Source: Tichowtungia sp964398915
GTDB taxonomy: Bacteria; Verrucomicrobiota; Kiritimatiellia; Kiritimatiellales; Tichowtungiaceae
Reading direction: 5' to 3'
Assembly: GCA_964398915.1 (NCBI GenBank)
Contig: CAYNOR010000031.1
Span: forward strand, 1 to 14,669
Length of the DNA: 14,669 bases
The notes below the pieces were generated by a model, which saw nothing but the letters and a program-made list of their open reading frames with translations, was not told where the DNA came from and made no database searches. The translations under genes were made by a program, and so were the position numbers. This document shows, one piece after another, positions 1 through 5,795 of this stretch (positions are counted from its first letter, which is position 1; each line of letters starts with the position of its first letter).

Positions 1-90
1 ACTCAGCGGAATGGAGGGGTATTTTGTATTTGACCGGAACCTCTAATGGGTGACCATTTTTTTTGACCCTTTTTTTCAAAAGAAATCCAC

Positions 91-450
91 TTAAGAGTTT
101 CTCCACGCTTCAGCAGTCAGCATTTTGATGCGGGAGAAATATTCTTCGTTTACGTCTCCATTCCCGCCATCGGTCATGATGCCGTGCAGATGTTCCGCCA
201 GAATGGAACCAATGGCATGAATCGCATCGTGGCGATCAAGCCCTTCTTCCTGCAGGCGATCCAGAGTTTGCTGGACAGGGGTTTCATCGCCCAGTGCGGC
301 TTGATTTTCAACGACCAGATGAATGGCGGCATGCAGGCGGAGTTGCGGCATATTCTTCTTGTGGGAGGACTCAATGTCAGACAGACGCTCCGCCTCATTC
401 AGCGCGTTCCATTTTTCCGGATCGGGGGCTTTTGCTGGATCGTATTTCAT
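91..450 (-). CDS. DUF1841-like conserved protein of unknown function
   Basis: A small soluble acidic protein of 119 residues. I chose the start at 450, not the longer frame to 495, because a good Shine-Dalgarno (AAGGAA) sits about 5 nt upstream of this ATG and the protein then begins MKYDPAKAPDPEKW, which matches my recollection of the family start. The central part (LHAAIHLVVENQ near residues 39-50, then GLDRHDAIHAIGS near 70-82) resembles a widespread bacterial family that I recall being annotated as DUF1841 or hypothetical. Its conserved His and Glu residues have no function I can state. It has no signal peptide or membrane segment. It lies 75 nt downstream of parB in the same direction and is probably cotranscribed with ligA and parB. 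The gene is very likely real; the family name is less certain. Confidence 0.8.
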   Translation of the reverse strand: MKYDPAKAPDPEKWNALNEAERLSDIESSHKKNMPQLRLHAAIHLVVENQAALGDETPVQQTLDRLQEEGLDRHDAIHAIGSILAEHLHGIMTDGGNGDVNEEYFSRIKMLTAEAWRNS

Positions 451-496
451 GTCATTTCCTTCACGAAGAAAGCGGTGATACGGAAACCCTTCCATA

Positions 497-524
497 TCCC
501 TGACACCTGATCCCTGACTCCTGA
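497..524. repeat. Two tandem copies of a 14-nt word
   Basis: TCCCTGACACCTGA is followed directly by TCCCTGACTCCTGA, differing at one base. The pair starts right after the parB stop codon, in the gap before the DUF1841-like gene. It has only two copies, is not CRISPR-like, and has no T tract that would make it a terminator. Confidence 0.8.
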
Positions 525-525
525 T

Positions 526-1437
526 CTACAGATCGTCAGAACTGATACCGAGGATTTCGAGGACGCGGGTGAGGTCTTCGTTGTTGTAGTAGTCGATCTG
601 GATCGCGCCTTTAACCTTTTTGCCGTTGGAGAGCGTTTTGGTCGAGGTGATGTGTACCGCCGTGCCGAAGTGCTGGTGCAGTTTTTCGGAGAGGTGGCGG
701 ACGTAATCAATCGGCAGGTCGCTCTTTTCGGCGCGCGGTTTTTTGGCCGGTTTGTGCAGCTTTTCGATAATTTTTTCCAATGCCCGGACGGAAAGTCCTT
801 CACGCAGAATCCGTTGAGCAAGCAGTTCTTTCTCCGCATCAATCTCTACACCGAGGAGCACTTTGCCGTGTCCGGCAGAAATCTGTCCGCCTTCGAGCAT
901 TTTCTTGATGCTGGCGGGCAGATCGAGCAGGCGCATCATATTGGCGACGCTGGCGCGGGCTTTGCCGACGCGCTTGGCGATCTCGTCCTGCTTGAGTCCG
1001 AACTTAGCGGCCAGTTCGCGGTAGCCTTCGGCTTCTTCCATCAAATTGAGGTCGTCGCGCTGTAAGTTTTCGATCAACGCGATTTCAAGCGCTTCCTGAT
1101 CGCCGATATCGAGCAGGATGACCGGAACTTCCGGCAGGTTGGCGGCTTTGGCGGCGCGCAGGCGGCGCTCACCGGCGATCAGTTCAAAATGCTTTTCTTT
1201 CTGCCGGACGAGCAGGGGCTGAAGGATGCCGTGCTCTTTGATCGAGGCGATCAGTTCGTTGAGCTGTTCGTCGCGGAAAATGCGGCGCGGCTGCATCGGG
1301 TTGACCTTAATCCGGCCGACGGCGATCTTCGTGATGCCGGTACTGTCCGGAGCCGGAGCATCCAGCACAGGAGCCGTCACCTTTTTTTCCTGAATAAGCG
1401 CATCGAGTCCGCGACCTAAACCCATTTTTTTTGCCAT
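526..1437 (-). CDS. parB: Chromosome-partitioning protein ParB (Spo0J family)
   Basis: A 303-residue ParB, the CTP-dependent clamp that loads at parS sites near the origin and organises chromosome segregation with ParA and SMC. The order of domains is typical. The N-terminus is MGLGRGLDALI (residues 5-15). The ParB/Srx CTP-binding domain follows (about 36-125), with NPMQPR (46-51) and the arginine-rich GERRLRA box (89-95). ENLQRDDLN (123-131) leads into the helix-turn-helix parS-binding region (about 145-172). A lysine-rich linker is followed by the C-terminal dimerisation domain (about 270-300, KGAIQIDYYN). The start at 1437 has GAGG about 6 nt upstream, favouring it over the ATG four codons later. 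It follows ligA with a 62-nt gap. No parA is adjacent inside the window, which is unusual because parA normally precedes parB. Confidence 0.97.
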   Translation of the reverse strand: MAKKMGLGRGLDALIQEKKVTAPVLDAPAPDSTGITKIAVGRIKVNPMQPRRIFRDEQLNELIASIKEHGILQPLLVRQKEKHFELIAGERRLRAAKAANLPEVPVILLDIGDQEALEIALIENLQRDDLNLMEEAEGYRELAAKFGLKQDEIAKRVGKARASVANMMRLLDLPASIKKMLEGGQISAGHGKVLLGVEIDAEKELLAQRILREGLSVRALEKIIEKLHKPAKKPRAEKSDLPIDYVRHLSEKLHQHFGTAVHITSTKTLSNGKKVKGAIQIDYYNNEDLTRVLEILGISSDDL

Positions 1438-1459
1438 AATTTACCTCGTTGTGAGTGCC

Positions 1460-1488
1460 CACGAATAACACGAATGAACACGGATAGG
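1460..1488. repeat. Three degenerate copies of a CACGAAT word
   Basis: CACGAATAA, CACGAATGAA and CACGGATAGG follow one another in the gap between the ligA stop and the parB start. On the minus strand this reads as repeated ATTCGTG words. I recall similar words in gaps of many PVC and other bacterial genomes. Nothing suggests a coding or RNA role. Confidence 0.75.
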
Positions 1489-1499
1489 AAAGTTTTTGT

Positions 1500-3590
1500 T
1501 TAGAACAGCTCTCCTTGGCCGGGTTTTTCTTTTTGTAGACGCGACGCCTCCGTCGCGTTCTGAGGCGACGAGGGCGTCGCCTCTACGTTGCCGAGCAGCT
1601 TCAGGAAGGCGGCTTCGTCGAGAATCTTCACGCCGAGTTCTTCGGCTTTTGCCAGCTTGGAGCCGGCGTTGTCTCCGGCGACGACATAGGAGGTATTTTT
1701 GGAAACGCTGGAACTGACGCTTCCGCCACGGGCGCGGATCTGTTCGCCCGCCTCGTCGCGGCTCATGCTTTCCATTGTCCCGGTCAGAACAAAGGTGAGT
1801 CCTGAAAACTCGCTACTTTCAGCTTTGGCGGTTTGTGTAAAGTTGACGCCGGCGGCCTGCAGCCGTTCGATCAGTTTCCGGTTTTCCAGGCATTGGAAAA
1901 AGTCGCAGATACTTTTGCCGACGACCGGACCGATGTCGCGGATTTTTTCCAATATCTGGACGTCTACGGCCATCAGGAATTCAATGTTCGGAAAGCTTTG
2001 TGCCAGCACACGGGCTGAGCCGCTGCCGACGTGGCGGATGCCGAGGGCGAATAGAATCCGGTCGAACGAACGCGATTTACTGGCCGCGATACCGTCGATC
2101 AGGTTTTGCGCCTTTTTCTCTTTGAATCCTTCGAGTCCGAGAAGCTGTGATTTCTTCAGGTCGTAGAGATCGGCGGGGCCTTTAACCAGTCCGGCGTCGA
2201 CCAGCAGTTCCACGATCGATTCTCCGAGTCCGTCGATATCCATGCCGGTGCGAGAGGCAAAATGGGTCAGCCAGCGTTTGAGCATGGCGGGGTGGTGCAG
2301 GTCGTCGATGCGCCAGGCGACTTCGCCTTCGATTTTGACCGGATTGATGCCGAGCGCTTTGCAGGCGGCCTGCATGTCGAATGGTATTTCTTTGCCGGTG
2401 CGCTTCGCTGTAACGACGCGCACGACCGCCGGAATAATTTCGCCGGCCTTTTCGACGATCACGTGGTCGCCGACGCGGATGTCTTTGCGTTTAATTTCGT
2501 CTTCGTTGTGGAGCGTAGCGCGTTTAACAACCGTTCCGGCGAGCTGTACCGGCTCGAGTTCGGCGACAGGCGTCAGTACGCCAGTGCGGCCGATCTGGAT
2601 GGTGATTTCCTTGAGCAGCGTTTCGGCCTGCTCCGGTTCGTATTTGTAGGCGACGGCCCAGCGCGGGCTTTTCGCGGTCGAGCCGAGCGTTTCGTAGAGG
2701 TCGCGCTGGTTGATCTTGATGACGCCGCCGTCCATTTCGAAGGGGAAGCTACGTTTCATGCCTGCGAGAACATCCAACTTTTCGAGCACGCCGCCGATTT
2801 GATCGCAAATCCAGAACTTCGGCGTAATCCGTAATCCGTAATTCGTAAAGGACGAGAGCATTTCCTCATGGGTTCCAAAAATTACGGAGCATTCGCCGAG
2901 GCCGTAGAAAAGAGCGTCGAGCGGACGCGAAGCGACGATGCGCGGATCGAGCTGTTTGAGCGAACCGGCGCAGGCGTTACGCGGGTTGGCGAACGGTTCG
3001 AGTCCGGCTTCCTGCCGCTCTTCGTTGAGCGCGGCGAAGCCTTTGCGCGTCATGTACACCTCACCGCGCACTTCAAAAATTACAGGTGGAGCGCCTGGGA
3101 GTCTCAGGGGAATGGAACGGATGGTGCGGATATTGGCGGTGACATCGTCGCCGGTTGTGCCGTCGCCACGCGTGACGGCTCGAACGAGGAGCCCGTTCTC
3201 GTAGCGCAGCGAAATGGCGACGCCGTCGATTTTCGGTTCGAGGACGTAGGAATAGGGCGTTGCGCCGAGCAGTTTGCGGACGCGGCCGTCGAATTCGATC
3301 AGTTCCTCTTTGTTGTAGGTGTTGGCGAGGCTGATCATCGGTACGGTATGGCGGACGTTTTCGAAGCCTTTGATCGGTTCGCCGCCGACGCGCCGGGTCG
3401 GGCTGTCGGGCGTTGCCAGCTCAGGGAATTGCTTTTCGATGGCCTCGAGCCGTTTGAGCAGTGCATCGTAATCGCGGTCAGAGATTTCAGGAGCGGCTTC
3501 AATGTAGTAAAGACGGTTATGTCTTTCGATTTCGGCACGTAGTTTTTCTGTTTCTTTCCGTGCTTCGGTGCTGTTTAATGTGTCGCTCAT
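1500..3590 (-). CDS. ligA: NAD+-dependent DNA ligase LigA with degenerate zinc finger and repeat-derived tail
   Basis: Seals DNA nicks in replication and repair using NAD+. Numbering counts from the in-frame TTG at 3599; the ATG at 3590 (residue 4) is the likelier start, though neither has a clear Shine-Dalgarno. Domain Ia carries the NMN-binding RHNRLYY (26-32) and SDRDYD (40-45). The adenylation domain has the nucleophilic lysine in KIDG (123-126), EVRGE (176-180), DGGVIK (290-295) and RWAVAYKY (313-320). The OB fold follows. The Cys4 zinc-finger region (about 409-440) keeps only Cys413 of the usual four. Helix-hairpin-helix repeats (about 480-570) and a BRCT domain (about 597-669) come next. 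The last 30 residues include a segment (672-689) encoded by two palindromic repeats, ending PGQGELF. The length is normal for LigA. It probably leads a ligA-parB-DUF unit. Confidence 0.97.
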   Translation of the reverse strand: MSDTLNSTEARKETEKLRAEIERHNRLYYIEAAPEISDRDYDALLKRLEAIEKQFPELATPDSPTRRVGGEPIKGFENVRHTVPMISLANTYNKEELIEFDGRVRKLLGATPYSYVLEPKIDGVAISLRYENGLLVRAVTRGDGTTGDDVTANIRTIRSIPLRLPGAPPVIFEVRGEVYMTRKGFAALNEERQEAGLEPFANPRNACAGSLKQLDPRIVASRPLDALFYGLGECSVIFGTHEEMLSSFTNYGLRITPKFWICDQIGGVLEKLDVLAGMKRSFPFEMDGGVIKINQRDLYETLGSTAKSPRWAVAYKYEPEQAETLLKEITIQIGRTGVLTPVAELEPVQLAGTVVKRATLHNEDEIKRKDIRVGDHVIVEKAGEIIPAVVRVVTAKRTGKEIPFDMQAACKALGINPVKIEGEVAWRIDDLHHPAMLKRWLTHFASRTGMDIDGLGESIVELLVDAGLVKGPADLYDLKKSQLLGLEGFKEKKAQNLIDGIAASKSRSFDRILFALGIRHVGSGSARVLAQSFPNIEFLMAVDVQILEKIRDIGPVVGKSICDFFQCLENRKLIERLQAAGVNFTQTAKAESSEFSGLTFVLTGTMESMSRDEAGEQIRARGGSVSSSVSKNTSYVVAGDNAGSKLAKAEELGVKILDEAAFLKLLGNVEATPSSPQNATEASRLQKEKPGQGELF
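1535..1557. repeat. REP-like palindrome (GTAG + 7-bp stem) inside ligA, left half of an inverted pair
   Basis: On the plus strand the element starts with GTAG, then AC, then the stem CGCGACG / loop CCTC / CGTCGCG. A 5' GTAG tetranucleotide plus a short palindrome is the hallmark of REP sequences. It lies within the last codons of ligA and is translated as part of NATEASRLQ. Confidence 0.8.
1564..1586. repeat. REP-like palindrome inside ligA, inverted partner
   Basis: An inverted copy 6 nt from the previous element, ending in CTAC (GTAG on the minus strand). Its stem is GGCGACG / loop AGGG / CGTCGCC. Compared with the first copy, the outer pair changed from C-G to G-C on both sides, so pairing is kept. 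On the ligA strand it reads V-E-A-T-P-S-S. Confidence 0.8.
2823..2849. repeat. Tandem heptamer (CGTAATC) inside ligA
   Basis: CGTAATC, CGTAATC, CGTAATT and the partial CGTAAA are perfectly adjacent inside the ligA reading frame. Because 7 is not a multiple of 3, successive copies are read in different frames and encode F-T-N-Y-G-L-R-I-T (LigA residues 251-259), between the adenylation motifs. Confidence 0.8.
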
Positions 3591-3615
3591 CAGGCACAAG
3601 CTATCACGGGAAAAC

Positions 3616-3639
3616 GGAAGAATGGAAGAGTGGAAGATG
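3616..3639. repeat. Three tandem 8-nt GGAAG words
   Basis: GGAAGAAT, GGAAGAGT and GGAAGATG run in tandem in the divergent gap between ligA and dapF, next to the nested inverted repeat. The Shine-Dalgarno-like GGAAG is not followed by an open frame of note on this strand. Confidence 0.7.
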
Positions 3640-3716
3640 ATCAGAATAATTGCGGCCAGAATAATTTTTTAAATCCGGTCTGGCGGGTAATTATTTTGTC
3701 CTTAATTATTTTGATC
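3639..3716. repeat. Nested inverted repeat with four CARAATAATT units between ligA and dapF
   Basis: The left half has GATCAGAATAATT (3639-3651), a 5-nt spacer, then CAGAATAATT (3657-3666). After a 22-nt centre, the right half has AATTATTTTG (3689-3698), a 5-nt spacer, then AATTATTTTGATC (3704-3716). The two halves mirror each other in order, unit length and spacer length, with one mismatch per pair. The whole lies in the only intergenic space that can hold the divergent ligA and dapF promoters, so it may be a regulator-binding array or a non-coding repeat element. Confidence 0.8.
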
Positions 3717-3748
3717 GAATTTTCGGTGATCTGGAAAGATTTCGGCTT

Positions 3749-4573
3749 ATGAAACTCAAGTTTTGGAAGATGCACGGAGCGCAGAATGATTTCGTGCTTT
3801 TCGACGATCGGCGCGGGCGGTTTCCGTCCGCCGACCGGGCGTTCATTGCGCATATCGCGACCCGTCATTCCGGTATCGGTTCGGAAGGTGTTATCCTGAT
3901 TCAGAAGTCGGGCGTTGCGGACTTCCTGATGCGGTTTTTTAATCCGGACGGCGGCGAGGTTGAAATGTGTGGTAACGGCGCGCGCTGTGTTGCGCGACTG
4001 GCCTTTGATCTGGGTATTGTTGCAAAGAAAATGACGATTGAGACTCTGGCCGGACCACTTAAAGCGCAGGTGATGCAAAAAGGGGTACGCCTCTGGATGA
4101 CGGATCCGCTGGGCTGGAGGATGGACAGTTCGCTGGAGCTGTCCGGTCGGAATCTGATTTATAGTTTCGTGAACACCGGCGTGCCTCATGTGGTTATGCG
4201 AACAGGCGAACTGTGCGAGGTGGATGTGTGCGCAATCGGTCCGGCGGTTCGGCAGCATAGAGATTTCGCTCCGGCGGGTACGAATGTGAATTTTATGGAA
4301 GTTTCGCCGAATGGAGCGCTAACTGTGCGGACGTATGAGCGCGGAGTCGAAGCGGAGACCCTGGCCTGCGGAACCGGCGTGACGGCTTGCGGGCTGATTG
4401 CTGCAAAGCACGGCTGGGTGAAACTGCCGGTAAGCATACAGGTGGCGAGCGGTGATACGCTCGTTGTCGACGGGCGGTTGACCGCCGCCGGCGCGAGCGA
4501 TGTAACGCTGACCGGCCCGACGGAGTATATTTTTGAAGGAACAATTGAATACCGAGGAACCGCAAAATATTGA
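3749..4573 (+). CDS. dapF: Diaminopimelate epimerase
   Basis: Converts LL- to meso-diaminopimelate, the direct precursor of lysine and of the peptidoglycan cross-link. At 274 residues it has the usual DapF length. The two catalytic cysteines are visible in the paired motifs MCGNGARC (Cys74) and ACGTGVTA (Cys207). Substrate-binding residues also match: N13 in AQNDF, FNPDGGEVE (64-72), GVPHVV (144-149) and YERG (196-199). Both halves show the pseudo-symmetric epimerase fold expected of the family. The start at 3749 has only a weak GGAAAG upstream (about 11 nt away), but the N-terminus MKLKFWKMHGAQNDF fits the family exactly. It is divergent from ligA and followed by bcp after a 92-nt gap. No other dap genes are in the window. 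Confidence 0.97.
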   Translation: MKLKFWKMHGAQNDFVLFDDRRGRFPSADRAFIAHIATRHSGIGSEGVILIQKSGVADFLMRFFNPDGGEVEMCGNGARCVARLAFDLGIVAKKMTIETLAGPLKAQVMQKGVRLWMTDPLGWRMDSSLELSGRNLIYSFVNTGVPHVVMRTGELCEVDVCAIGPAVRQHRDFAPAGTNVNFMEVSPNGALTVRTYERGVEAETLACGTGVTACGLIAAKHGWVKLPVSIQVASGDTLVVDGRLTAAGASDVTLTGPTEYIFEGTIEYRGTAKY

Positions 4574-4579
4574 ACAAGA

Positions 4580-4641
4580 AATAACGAATGTTGAAGGCGT
4601 GCGGGGGATACTTCGGAGTTCGAAATTCCCTGTTCGTTATT
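4580..4641. repeat. Inverted AATAACGAA words upstream of bcp
   Basis: AATAACGAA (4580-4588) is mirrored by TTCGTTATT (4633-4641). Each copy is accompanied by an AATGTYGAA word (plus strand 4587-4595, minus strand just right of 4641). The arms are 44 nt apart in the dapF-bcp gap. There is no T tract, so it is not a standard terminator. Confidence 0.65.
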
Positions 4642-4665
4642 CGACATTCCTTTGAAGGAGCAATT

Positions 4666-5139
4666 ATGGCGATTAAAGTTGGTAAACCGGCCCCGGCGTT
4701 TACGCTGAAGGGCAGTGACGGCAAGGAACATTCATTGGCCGATTATCTCGGTAAAACGGTGGTGCTCTACTTTTATCCGAAAGATGACACCCCCGGATGC
4801 ACCAGGGAGGCGTGCGGGTTCGCCGAGTTGAAGACTAAATTCAAGAAACTCAACGCGGTGGTGCTTGGTGTCAGCAAGGACAGCCTGACGTCGCACGCCG
4901 GTTTCGTTAAAAAATTCAAACTGCCCTTTGTGCTGCTTTCCAATCCCGATACCCGTGTGATGAAACAGTACGATGCCTTTGGCGCCAAGATACAGTATGG
5001 GAAAGAGACGACCGGAACGATCCGCTCGACGGTGATTATCAGTCCCGACGGTACGGTTGCCAAGCATTGGAAAAAAGTTAAGAAAGCGGAGGAACATCCC
5101 GAACAGGTGCTGGAGTTTCTGGAGGCGCAGGTAAAATGA
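4666..5139 (+). CDS. bcp: Thioredoxin-dependent thiol peroxidase (BCP/PrxQ-type peroxiredoxin)
   Basis: Reduces hydrogen peroxide and organic hydroperoxides in the cytoplasm, taking electrons from thioredoxin. The start at 4666 is fixed by a strong Shine-Dalgarno (GAAGGAG, about 5 nt upstream) and by the family-typical MAIKVGKPAPAFTLKGSDG; a longer upstream frame is not needed. At 157 residues the length is standard. The active site DDTPGCTREACGF (40-52) carries the peroxidatic Cys45 and the resolving Cys50 four residues later, as in E. coli BCP. The later thioredoxin-fold strands FYPKD, GVSKDS and STVIISPDG are all present. It overlaps folK by 4 nt (ATGA), so the two are translationally coupled. 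Confidence 0.97.
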   Translation: MAIKVGKPAPAFTLKGSDGKEHSLADYLGKTVVLYFYPKDDTPGCTREACGFAELKTKFKKLNAVVLGVSKDSLTSHAGFVKKFKLPFVLLSNPDTRVMKQYDAFGAKIQYGKETTGTIRSTVIISPDGTVAKHWKKVKKAEEHPEQVLEFLEAQVK

Positions 5140-5639
5140 TCGAGACCGGGTTTTGTCTGGGATCAAATATGGGCGGTCGCCTGCGACTGTTGAGTCAGGC
5201 GAAGACGCTCATTTTGATGGACGCACGGGTGAAGTTTGTTGATCAGTCTCCGGTGTATGAAACCGAGCCGGTGGGTGTAAAACCGGAATACAAGGCCATG
5301 AAGTTCCTGAACGCCGCATTGATTGTTGAAAGTCCGTACACGGCGGAGGAATGGCTGGTGAAGATTAAACGGATTGAGAGCGTGCTGCGCCGGGTGCGGA
5401 CGGAAGACCGTAACGCGCCGCGCCCGATCGATATTGATATTATTTTCTGCGGTGACGAAGTGGTAGACAGCGATTTGCTGCAAGTGCCGCACGCCCGCTG
5501 GGCCGAGCGCCGTTTTGTGGTACAGCCGCTGGCGGATGTCCGTCCGGAACTGGTGCTGCCCGGTACGAACGGGCCGGTACGGAAAATCCTTGCGGCGATG
5601 CCCGCTGACGATGTCCGGCTCTTTGCTGAGAAGTGGTAG
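5136..5639 (+). CDS. folK: 2-amino-4-hydroxy-6-hydroxymethyldihydropteridine pyrophosphokinase
   Basis: Transfers pyrophosphate from ATP to 6-hydroxymethyl-dihydropterin in folate synthesis. At 167 residues it is a standard stand-alone HPPK. Motifs visible are the N-terminal LGSNMGGR (8-15), SPVYETEPVG (38-47), the Mg-ATP motif APRPIDIDII (94-103) with Asp99 and Asp101, and VPHARWAERRFVVQPLAD (117-134). The start overlaps the bcp stop as ATGA. Folate partners such as folP and folB are not nearby. Pairing with bcp is probably only operon packing. No clear terminator follows; the next 156 nt before the sulfatase are AT-richer and hold that gene's ribosome-binding site. Confidence 0.95.
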   Translation: MIETGFCLGSNMGGRLRLLSQAKTLILMDARVKFVDQSPVYETEPVGVKPEYKAMKFLNAALIVESPYTAEEWLVKIKRIESVLRRVRTEDRNAPRPIDIDIIFCGDEVVDSDLLQVPHARWAERRFVVQPLADVRPELVLPGTNGPVRKILAAMPADDVRLFAEKW

Positions 5640-5782
5640 GCCGGCGGATCGTGATGCCGCATACAAAAATAAAATGATTGATGCCTGATCCTGAAAAGAT
5701 GATGATTACAAACTGTTGCTGTGCTATTATCCTGTCGGCTCACAAGGGGTGAGTGTTCAGTTGGTTATGGGGTATTTTTTTA

Positions 5783-5788
5783 AGGAGG
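5783..5788 (+). promoter_or_regulatory. Strong Shine-Dalgarno for the sulfatase
   Basis: AGGAGG lies 7 nt before the ATG at 5796. This near-perfect site fixes the start and places the hydrophobic signal sequence at the N-terminus. Confidence 0.85.
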
Positions 5789-5795
5789 AACGAGG

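Noticed and set aside
29..67. Three TGACC words in the first 70 bases
   Set aside because: Spacing is irregular and the flanks are T-runs; it may be a partial repeat or regulatory site but the window edge cuts the context.
451..495. N-terminal extension of the DUF1841-like gene
   Set aside because: The shorter start at 450 has a good Shine-Dalgarno and the family-like N-terminus; the extension reads through an intergenic repeat region.
1460..1488. Possible CRISPR-like array from the repeated words
   Set aside because: Units are 7 to 14 nt with 2 to 4 copies and no spacers of constant length; no cas genes are present.
2280..2375. Frameshift as the cause of the missing LigA zinc cysteines
   Set aside because: Residues on both sides (GEV, LKRW, HFASRTGMDIDGLGE) align in the same frame, so only substitutions are needed.
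2868..3542. 224-codon plus-strand frame opposite ligA
   Set aside because: LigA motifs cover the whole stretch on the minus strand; the plus-strand product has no family features.
4588..4665. Upstream extension of bcp
   Set aside because: It covers the mirrored word repeat and is absent from family members; the strong GAAGGAG fixes the start at 4666.
5702..5730. Promoter for the sulfatase using TATTAT at 5725-5730
   Set aside because: The -10 is acceptable but no reasonable -35 lies 16 to 18 nt upstream, and another weak pair (TTGATG/GATGAT) is equally possible; not enough to call.
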